A stretch of 10,867 nt of DNA. It comes from GCA-2683825 sp965662355 (GTDB lineage Bacteria > Planctomycetota > UBA1135 > GCA-002686595). A model generated the notes under the pieces. It saw only the letters and a list, made by a program, of their open reading frames with translations. It ran no database searches and had not been told where the DNA came from. Below, in pieces: positions 6,289-10,867 of this stretch. The stretch is taken from assembly GCA_965662355.1 (NCBI GenBank), contig CBFIHP010000047.1, positions 1 through 10,867 on the forward strand, in the 5' to 3' direction. Each line of letters opens with the position of its first letter. The stretch's first letter is position 1. A program made the translations under genes and the position numbers.

Positions 6289-7238
6289 TCACGTTCGTCC
6301 CGGTTTCTCGAAGCCGAGGAGCGTGACGCGCCTTTCGAACTCCTCCAGGCTCCCGATCGGCTCGATTCCCTCAGATGGCTTGATTTCGGTGGCTGCGGGT
6401 CCGCCGATCCATAGGCGGATCTCTTCCGGCAGTCCGTCCCGGATGGTTGCGATCGTTCGTCCAGCCTGGTCGCTTGGAACGGTGACGAGACTCAGCGCCA
6501 GGACCGCGGCGCCCGTGTCGGCGACTGCTCCCAGCAGGTCTTCGACGGGCAGCTCGGCCCCCAGATAGATCGGATTCGCACCGGCCCCCAAGGCTGTCAG
6601 GGCCGCCGACTGAAGCCCGAGCTCGTGGCGCTCGCCGGTGGGGGTGGCGAATACGATTGTTGGACCCAAGCGTGAGGCAGCGGTCGGAGTGAGCGCCGAT
6701 CCGAGCATGGAGCGCAGCACGCCCGTTGCCAGATGTTCCGACGCGATGCCCATGCTCTTGACAGCCCAGCGCTCACCAATCTCGCGGGCGAGCGGGAGCG
6801 CGAACTCGCGGGCGAAATTGACCGGACCCATCGCCGAGAGCTGGAGAGCGAGCAGCCTCTGCGCCTCCTCGGAGTTGAGTCGCTCGAGCGCCGAGAGAAC
6901 GGGTTCCAGGCCAGGCAGAGAGGCACTTTCGGTCCGCGCGGCTCGGCGTGCAAGCTCGACCGGGTCCAGACGCGNNNNNNNNNNNNNNNNNNNNNNNNNN
7001 NNNNNNNNNNNNNNNNNNNNNNNNNNNNNNNNNNNNNNNNNNNNNNNNNNNNNNNNNNNNNNNNNNNNNNNNNCTCGAGGTCGGAGGCTCGGTAGCGCCG
7101 CGTGCCTCCGGTAGTACGGAGCGGCGTCACGACGCCGTAGCGGCTCTCCCAGGCCCGCAGCAGATCCGGCGATAGCCCGGTGAGACGTGCGGCAGCACGA
7201 AGCGGGTAGGTCGTCTCGGCGTCGTCCGATCTCGTCAT
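6289..7238 (-). CDS. carH: CarH/LitR-type MerR regulator with B12-binding light-sensor domain (interrupted by gap)
   Basis: The N-terminal 55 residues (7238-7074) are a MerR winged-helix start: YPLRAAARLTGLSPDLLRAW, ESRYG, then RTTGGTRRYRASDLE. After 99 Ns, the frame ending at 6289 gives 227 residues: a helical segment (LERLNSEEAQRLLALQLSAM), the bundle with W-x9-EH (WAVKSMGIASEH), and a Rossmann-like cobalamin-binding domain with E-x-H-x-x-G (ERHELG). In CarH both motifs frame adenosylcobalamin: the first caps the upper face and the second supplies the cobalt-ligating His. Such proteins bind operators in the dark and let go on illumination. The two parts are in different frames across the Ns, but the gap length is an estimate. 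The expected total of about 315 residues suits the family. The start ATG at 7238 is the last before the HTH; ATG 7274 and GTG 7316 are alternatives. It heads the leftward operon, so self-regulation is likely. Confidence 0.9.
6975..7073. other. Assembly gap (99 Ns) inside the regulator gene
   Basis: Ninety-nine unresolved bases separate the HTH part and the sensor part of the MerR/B12 regulator. For an intact gene the missing length must leave remainder 1 on division by 3 (for example 97 or 100), because the codon boundary is at 7074 on one side and two bases are left over (6974-6973) on the other. About 33 residues are expected to be missing, which agrees with the rest of the MerR domain. Confidence 0.98.
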
Positions 7239-7255
7239 GGCGTGAAGACTAGTCG

Positions 7256-7276
7256 ATCTAGACAGTTTGTCCATAA
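7256..7276. promoter_or_regulatory. Candidate operator next to the regulator start
   Basis: ATCTAGACA at 7256-7264 is one copy of the shared word ATCTNGACA; three bases on, 7268-7276 read on the minus strand give TTATGGACA, which shares the GACA core and the T at position 4. The pair face each other as GACA-GTT-TGTC. It lies 18-38 bp upstream of the chosen ATG (7238) of the regulator and covers the alternative ATG at 7274, so binding here would fit autoregulation. Confidence 0.5.
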
Positions 7277-7361
7277 AATAATATGTATTTCTTTGATTTT
7301 TCGATCCTCTAATCACTACGTAAACTGCTGATATATAAAGATTAAGTGGAAACTATGAAGT

Positions 7362-7391
7362 TTTACCAAATCTTTTATGTCAAGATATTAT
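7362..7391 (+). promoter_or_regulatory. Candidate promoter for the rightward operon
   Basis: TTTACC (7362-7367) and TATTAT (7386-7391) match the -35 and -10 boxes at 4/6 and 5/6 with an 18-base spacer; transcription would start near 7398 and leave a leader of about 30 bases. The -10 box lies inside the palindrome. A competing reading takes the perfect TTGACA at 7393-7398 as -35 with a poor -10 (AATCCT, 7416-7421), giving a start at or next to the ATG. In either case the palindrome overlaps the polymerase site. Confidence 0.5.
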
Positions 7392-7398
7392 CTTGACA
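7378..7398. promoter_or_regulatory. Perfect 21-bp palindrome, probable CarH/LitR operator
   Basis: Arms TGTCAAGATA (7378-7387) and TATCTTGACA (7389-7398) are exact reverse complements around a central T. The right arm contains the consensus -35 hexamer TTGACA and the -10-like TATTAT overlaps the centre. Each arm carries the word ATCTTGACA. The T-x-x-ACA spacing inside this word agrees with the CarH operator repeat (nnTnnACAnnn) as I remember it from the Thermus protein. Binding is an inference. Confidence 0.7.
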
Positions 7399-7407
7399 GA
7401 ATATGGA

Positions 7408-7416
7408 ATCTGGACA
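7408..7416 (+). promoter_or_regulatory. Further half-site ATCTGGACA
   Basis: Third plus-strand copy of the word ATCTNGACA, 18 bp downstream of the copy in the right palindrome arm and 12 bp ahead of the ATG at 7429. It could extend the protein-DNA contact into the start region, as expected if a tetramer binds successive half-sites. Confidence 0.45.
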
Positions 7417-7428
7417 ATCCTGCCCGCC

Positions 7429-7995
7429 ATGACGAAAAGCCGAGCCATCGCACTGGGACTGATCGCTACCTGGGCCTTTGCGGCGCCAGCGGGAGCCGGA
7501 TCCGCCGGCGGAGTGGAGTTCGCCACCCACTACGAGTGGAACGGAACGCCTCTGCGCCTCAATGGAGCCGGAGTGCTCCGCTACCGCGTGTTCATCAAGG
7601 GGTACGCGGCTGCTCTCTATCTCGGCGACGGAGTCGACCCCGACCAGTCCTTGGACGACGTCCCCCGTCGCCTCGAGATCGAATATCTGTGGTCCATCCC
7701 CGCTGACGCCTTCGCTCGGGTCACGGTCGCGGAGATCAGTGGGAATGTGGATGCGCCGACGCTCGCGCGCCTTCGGCCCTCGATCGATCAGCTGAACGCG
7801 CTGTACACGGATGTCCAACCCGGGGATCGCTACTCGCTGACCTACGTCCCTGGAGTCGGGACCGAACTTGCGTTGAACGGTCGACCAAGGGGCCTGATCG
7901 AGGGGGCGGAGTTTTCTGCCGCGTTGTTCGCGATTTGGATCGGACCGAAGCCGGTGGACGAGTCGCTTCGGAAGAAGCTGCTCGCGAGTTCGTGA
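7429..7995 (+). CDS. Exported chalcone-isomerase-like protein
   Basis: A 188-residue protein with a signal peptide (MTKSRAIALGLIATWAFAAP, cleavage after about AGA), so it is likely periplasmic. The mature part matches the bacterial chalcone-isomerase-like domain: LRLNGAGVLRYRVFIKGYAAALYL, EIEYLWSIPADAF, LNALYTDVQPGDRYSLTYVPG, then LNGRPRGLIEGAEFSAALFAIWIG near the C-terminus. The fold relates to fatty-acid-binding proteins; bacterial members need not isomerise flavonoids, and a role in binding or changing fatty acids is plausible. ATG 7429 is the first ATG in frame and gives a normal signal peptide; a TTG at 7393 lies inside the palindrome and is rejected. There is no clear ribosome site. It is the first gene of the rightward operon, directly behind the operator. 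Confidence 0.88.
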   Translation: MTKSRAIALGLIATWAFAAPAGAGSAGGVEFATHYEWNGTPLRLNGAGVLRYRVFIKGYAAALYLGDGVDPDQSLDDVPRRLEIEYLWSIPADAFARVTVAEISGNVDAPTLARLRPSIDQLNALYTDVQPGDRYSLTYVPGVGTELALNGRPRGLIEGAEFSAALFAIWIGPKPVDESLRKKLLASS

Positions 7996-8027
7996 GCCAT
8001 TCACCCACGGTCCGACGAGGGCCGGCT

Positions 8028-8033
8028 GGAGGA
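8028..8033 (+). promoter_or_regulatory. Ribosome binding site of the five-helix membrane protein
   Basis: GGAGGA nine bases ahead of ATG 8043. It decides this start over the in-frame codons further upstream, which overlap the end of the preceding gene. Confidence 0.7.
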
Positions 8034-8042
8034 AGAATCGAG

Positions 8043-8579
8043 ATGGATGCCAGGGTTCGTACGCTGATTGCGTTGAATGTCGTCGGAGGGTCGGCGGTAT
8101 TGGCGAGCTACGTCTGGGGCCTCGGAGCGGTGCCCGGAAACGCACTCTGGGGTGGCGTCCCCGACAGCATCCGGCCGCTCTACACGGTGAATATGTTTCT
8201 CGCGGCAGCGGGATACTTCTTCTTCACGCCATACATCCTATTCCGGCTGGATCCTGAGACGACGCGCGTGGCGGGACGTTTCGGCTACGGGGTGTTCCAT
8301 GTCTTCTACGCGCTCGTACTTCTTCCTTCCGCTCTCTGGCTCCCGCTGACGGCTCACATGGCGGAACAACCCGGTCTTGCCGCATGGGCGTGTGTACGGA
8401 TCGACTTAGCCCTGGTGGCCCTCGGAGCATTGGGCCTCCTCGCCAGCCTGATCAGTCTGGGTTCCAGTGCTCCGAAGGGCCGCAGATTGGCGATCGCCGG
8501 CCTCGTGCCTTTCTGCCTGCAGACCGTTGTCCTCGACGCGCTCGTGTGGCCCGCGTTCTTTCCCTTCTCCATCCACTGA
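8043..8579 (+). CDS. Five-helix membrane protein of unknown function
   Basis: A 178-residue protein I do not recognise. About five hydrophobic segments are visible, near residues 8-28, 47-67, 81-101, 116-140 and 148-170, joined by short loops; the N-terminus is basic (MDARVR), which favours an inside start. Possible fingerprints are an N-M-F segment in helix 2 (TVNMFLAAAGYFFFTPY), H86 and Y89 in VFHVFYALVLLPSALWLP, and an acidic residue (D164) in the last helix. The start is ATG 8043 with GGAGGA upstream. It lies 47 bp after the chalcone-isomerase-like gene and 28 bp before the methyltransferase. Its position between two lipid-type proteins suggests a membrane part of the same process (enzyme, flippase or sensor), but no catalytic motif supports a choice. 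Confidence 0.85.
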   Translation: MDARVRTLIALNVVGGSAVLASYVWGLGAVPGNALWGGVPDSIRPLYTVNMFLAAAGYFFFTPYILFRLDPETTRVAGRFGYGVFHVFYALVLLPSALWLPLTAHMAEQPGLAAWACVRIDLALVALGALGLLASLISLGSSAPKGRRLAIAGLVPFCLQTVVLDALVWPAFFPFSIH

Positions 8580-8595
8580 TCCGGCTCAGGCCGAA

Positions 8596-8601
8596 AAGGA
8601 G
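8596..8601 (+). promoter_or_regulatory. Strong ribosome binding site of the methyltransferase
   Basis: AAGGAG six bases ahead of ATG 8608. It fixes this start against an open frame reaching back to 8467, which overlaps the membrane-protein gene. Confidence 0.8.
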
Positions 8602-8607
8602 TTTTCA

Positions 8608-9648
8608 ATGCTGGGTATCAATCTCGTAGAAGCAGGGCACGTCCCCGACCTCGTGGTGCGGACTGGAATCCGCCGATTGCTCCGTCGCCGCCTGAATGAC
8701 ATCGACTTCGATGACTTCGAGGCCGCAGATGGGGACCAGCGGGCATTTCGTAACGAACGACGCATGAGTCCAATCGCACCGCTTCCCGAGCTCGCAAACG
8801 AACAGCACTATGAAGTGTCTCCCGCGTTCTTCGAGCACGTCTTGGGTCCGCGGCACAAGTACAGCTGTGGGCTGTGGGCCGATGGCGTGAAAGACCTCGC
8901 CCAAGCGGAAGAGGCCATGCTCGCGCTCTGCTGCGAGAGGGCAGAGCTCTCTGATGGGCTCCGCGTATTGGACCTCGGCTGCGGATGGGGCTCTCTCTCG
9001 CTCTGGATCGCCGAGCACTATCCGCAATCCCAGGTTCTGGCGGTTTCGAACTCGAAGCCACAGCGCGAGTTCATCCTCGCGCGCTGCGATCAGCTCGGTC
9101 TGAGGAATGTCGAGGTGGTGACGGCTGACGTGAACTCCTTCGCCCCTGATCGTCGCTTCGACCGGGTGATGTCTGTCGAGATGTTCGAGCACGTTCGGAA
9201 TCACGAGCTGCTGCTGTCGCGAATCGCCAGTTGGCTCGAGCCGACAGGCAAGCTCTTCGTCCATCACTTCTCTCACCGTGATCGCTCGTATCCATTCGAG
9301 ACCGAGGGCGAGGATGATTGGATGGGCCGGCAGTTCTTCTCCGGCGGCATGATGCCCTCCGACGATCTGTTGCTTCACTGCCAGAGGGATCTCGTGGTGG
9401 AAGAGAAGTGGCACGTAAACGGTGCTCACTATCAAAAGACGTCCGACGCCTGGCTTGCCCGCCAGGACGCCCGCCGTGAGGAAGTGCTCCCGATACTCGC
9501 AGAGATCTACGGCGCAGAAGATGCGCGGCTCTGGAATCAGCGCTGGAGGCTCTTCTTTCTGGCCTGCTCCGAGCTCTTCGGATACCGGCAAGGAAACGAG
9601 TGGTGGGTGACGCACGTGAGAATGGCATCAAGGGGAGAAGGGTCATGA
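8608..9648 (+). CDS. SAM-dependent methyltransferase, cyclopropane-synthase/CNMT-like
   Basis: A 346-residue protein related to cyclopropane-fatty-acid synthases. The SAM-binding motif VLDLGCGWGS lies at 120-129; MSVEMFEHV at 188-196 holds the conserved acidic residue; FVHHF (217-221) and NGAHYQKTSDAW (271-282, Tyr275) match the active-site His and Tyr region. Just before motif I, HKYSCGLWADG and LCCERAELSDG look like plant coclaurine N-methyltransferase and its bacterial relatives rather than E. coli Cfa, and the protein is shorter than Cfa (about 382), with a short N-terminal domain. The likely reaction is methyl or methylene transfer to the double bond of an unsaturated phospholipid acyl chain. 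Its stop overlaps the start of the flavoprotein (ATGA), which points to a sequential two-enzyme step, as proposed for furan or methylated fatty acids. The product is inferred, not shown. Confidence 0.9.
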   Translation: MLGINLVEAGHVPDLVVRTGIRRLLRRRLNDIDFDDFEAADGDQRAFRNERRMSPIAPLPELANEQHYEVSPAFFEHVLGPRHKYSCGLWADGVKDLAQAEEAMLALCCERAELSDGLRVLDLGCGWGSLSLWIAEHYPQSQVLAVSNSKPQREFILARCDQLGLRNVEVVTADVNSFAPDRRFDRVMSVEMFEHVRNHELLLSRIASWLEPTGKLFVHHFSHRDRSYPFETEGEDDWMGRQFFSGGMMPSDDLLLHCQRDLVVEEKWHVNGAHYQKTSDAWLARQDARREEVLPILAEIYGAEDARLWNQRWRLFFLACSELFGYRQGNEWWVTHVRMASRGEGS

Positions 9649-10867
9649 GGGTCGCGATTGTCGGAAGTGGAATATCCGGTCTGGTAGCCGCTCACCAACT
9701 CCATCCACACCACGAGGTTGTGGTCTACGAAGCCGATGCGCGCATTGGAGGCCACACGCACACCGTAGACGTGGAAGTCGAAGGAGAGCGACACTCCGTT
9801 GACACAGGCTTCATCGTCTACAACGAAAAGACCTACCCGAACTTCACGCGCCTGCTGAACCAGCTCGAGGTCGAGACCCAGCCAAGCGATATGAGCTTCG
9901 GCCTCAGGTGCGAACGCACGGGCTTGGAGTGGGGAAGCCGCGGGCTCCGGGGAATCCTCGCGCAGCCCCAGAATCTGCTGCGGGGTTCCTTCCGGCGAAT
10001 GCTGCGCGATGTCGTTCGATTCAATCGAGACTCGAAATCACTCCTTGGACAGGACGAAGAAAAGGTCACCCTGGGCGACTACCTCTGTGGTGCGGGCTAC
10101 GGGGCGGAATTCGTAGAGCACTACGTGATTCCAATGGGAGCAGCGATCTGGTCGGCCCCCCCTTCCACTTTTCTGCAGATGCCAGCCACGACGTTCGTTC
10201 GCTTCTTCGACAACCACGGACTGCTCGAGGCGAGGCCTTCGCTTCCGTGGAGGGTCGTGAGCGGAGGATCGTCGCGCTACGTAGAAAAGCTGGTTGCTCC
10301 ATTCCGCGATCGAATCCGGGTTGGCTGTCCGGTGTTTTCAGTTCGCCGCATGGCTGACGGCGTGGAGGTGATCTCTGCGGACGGTGTGGACGAGTTCGAT
10401 CACGTCGTGCTGGCTGTGCACAGCGACCAGGCGCTCCGCTTGCTGGCCGATCCCAGTGGTCTCGAGCGAAAGCTCCTCGGTTCGATCGCTTATCAGGAGA
10501 ACGAGGTCGTCCTCCACACAGACGATTCGTTGATTCCGCGCCGCCCTGCGGCCCAAGCAAGTTGGAACTACCTCGTCCCTCAGGAGTCGGGGAGGGGGGT
10601 GCTGGTGACATACGACATGAATCGCCTGCAGGGAATCTCGTCGCTGCATCGTTTCCTCGTAACGCTGAACGGGACGGACCGTATCGCGCCGGAGACGATC
10701 CTTCGGAGGTTCGTGTACCACCATCCGGTCTTCGATTCCGCCGCAATATCGGCCCAGAAGCTCCACTCGGAGATCAGCGGCCACAATCGAACTCACTTCT
10801 GTGGGGCCTATTGGGGTCACGGGTTTCACGAGGATGGCGTCAAGAGCGCGCTCGCCGTTTGCGCCCA
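9645..10867 (+). CDS. FAD-dependent amine-oxidase-like oxidoreductase (3' end outside window)
   Basis: Open for 407 codons without a stop and cut by the window edge. It starts MRVAIVGSGISGL with the dinucleotide-binding GSGISG at residues 7-12, the ribose-binding acid at 29 (VVVYEADARIGGHTHTV), and the conserved GFIVYNEKTYPNF that follows it in the COG2907 group. It continues with HYVIPMGAAIWSAPP, a WRVVSGGSSRYVEKL segment and, near the cut, FCGAYWGHGFHEDGVKSAL, the C-terminal FAD-contact motif. Full length should be about 410-440, so only a short tail is missing. Proteins of this group are usually found beside CFA-type methyltransferases and often a DUF1365 gene; the next gene lies outside. 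It probably oxidises or desaturates the methylated acyl chain (inference). ATG overlaps the methyltransferase stop. Confidence 0.93.
   Translation, partial: MRVAIVGSGISGLVAAHQLHPHHEVVVYEADARIGGHTHTVDVEVEGERHSVDTGFIVYNEKTYPNFTRLLNQLEVETQPSDMSFGLRCERTGLEWGSRGLRGILAQPQNLLRGSFRRMLRDVVRFNRDSKSLLGQDEEKVTLGDYLCGAGYGAEFVEHYVIPMGAAIWSAPPSTFLQMPATTFVRFFDNHGLLEARPSLPWRVVSGGSSRYVEKLVAPFRDRIRVGCPVFSVRRMADGVEVISADGVDEFDHVVLAVHSDQALRLLADPSGLERKLLGSIAYQENEVVLHTDDSLIPRRPAAQASWNYLVPQESGRGVLVTYDMNRLQGISSLHRFLVTLNGTDRIAPETILRRFVYHHPVFDSAAISAQKLHSEISGHNRTHFCGAYWGHGFHEDGVKSALAVCA

Larger units (their letters stand above)
7239..7428. promoter_or_regulatory. AT-rich divergent control region
   Basis: The 190 bases between the start of the regulator (leftward) and the chalcone-isomerase-like gene (rightward) hold no gene and are far more AT-rich than their surroundings, especially 7270-7400. 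They contain four copies of the word ATCTNGACA (three plus, one inverted), a 21-bp perfect palindrome and a promoter-like pair. Both operons must be driven from here, because the genes inside each arm are packed without room for further strong promoters. Confidence 0.85.

Noticed and set aside
6597..7316. Single reading frame running through the N gap
   Set aside because: After the Ns this frame is Arg/Ser-rich noise; the true sensor domain is in another frame, so the join only reflects the estimated gap length.
7393..7428. TTG start of the chalcone-isomerase-like gene at 7393
   Set aside because: It lies within the palindrome and would put twelve extra residues ahead of a normal signal peptide.
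8605..9615. 336-residue open frame antisense to the methyltransferase
   Set aside because: It is a shadow of a gene with clear SAM-binding and active-site motifs and a strong ribosome site; no family features are seen in the antisense product.
1..10867. tRNA, rRNA, CRISPR array, insertion sequence or prophage genes
   Set aside because: No cloverleaf, regular repeat-spacer pattern, transposase, integrase or phage gene was recognised on either strand by reading; a covariance or HMM search was not possible here.

Overview
The window is GC-rich DNA (roughly 60-65% by eye) with dense coding and many CGATCG/TCGAG-type words. The proteins include an outer-membrane lipoprotein, several Sec-exported proteins and Proteobacteria-like families, so the source is most likely a Gram-negative proteobacterium or a relative such as Myxococcota. 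I cannot place it further. A run of 99 Ns (6975-7073) interrupts one gene, so this is draft or scaffolded sequence.

Layout: two divergent gene sets flank one AT-rich control region (about 7239-7428). Leftward (minus strand) lie a MerR-type regulator with a cobalamin-binding, CarH/LitR-like light-sensor domain (about 7238-6289), a small flavin-binding (PNPOx-like) protein, a decayed short-chain dehydrogenase fragment, an extended-SDR NAD-dependent epimerase/dehydratase-like protein, a SOUL-family protein, a Blc-type lipocalin lipoprotein, a DUF1295 (steroid 5-alpha-reductase-like) membrane protein, an exported helical-repeat protein and a GPH-family (melibiose/glucuronide-type) transporter. 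Adjacent genes overlap by 4 bp or less, or lie only a few bases apart, so this looks like one translationally coupled operon led by its own regulator. Rightward (plus strand) lie an exported chalcone-isomerase-like protein, a five-helix membrane protein, a SAM-dependent methyltransferase of the cyclopropane-synthase/coclaurine-N-methyltransferase type, and an FAD-dependent amine-oxidase-like protein that runs off the right edge.

Taken together this looks like a light- (or photooxidation-) inducible membrane-lipid modification locus. The CarH/LitR-like protein would repress both arms in the dark with adenosylcobalamin bound and release them on illumination. The methyltransferase/flavoprotein pair, with the SDR remnant and GPH transporter, resembles gene sets reported in singlet-oxygen regulons (for example the ChrR/sigma-E regulon of Rhodobacter, linked to cyclopropane or furan fatty acids). 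This comparison is from memory, not from a search.

The most interesting signal is in the control region. A nine-base word, ATCTNGACA, occurs three times on the plus strand and once inverted. Two copies form a perfect 10+1+10 palindrome lying on a candidate promoter just upstream of the chalcone-isomerase-like gene, and a further copy lies beside the regulator's start. This is a strong candidate operator set for the regulator. The second notable point is the SDR fragment, which keeps its coupled stop/start with the next gene while its N-terminal three quarters is missing.
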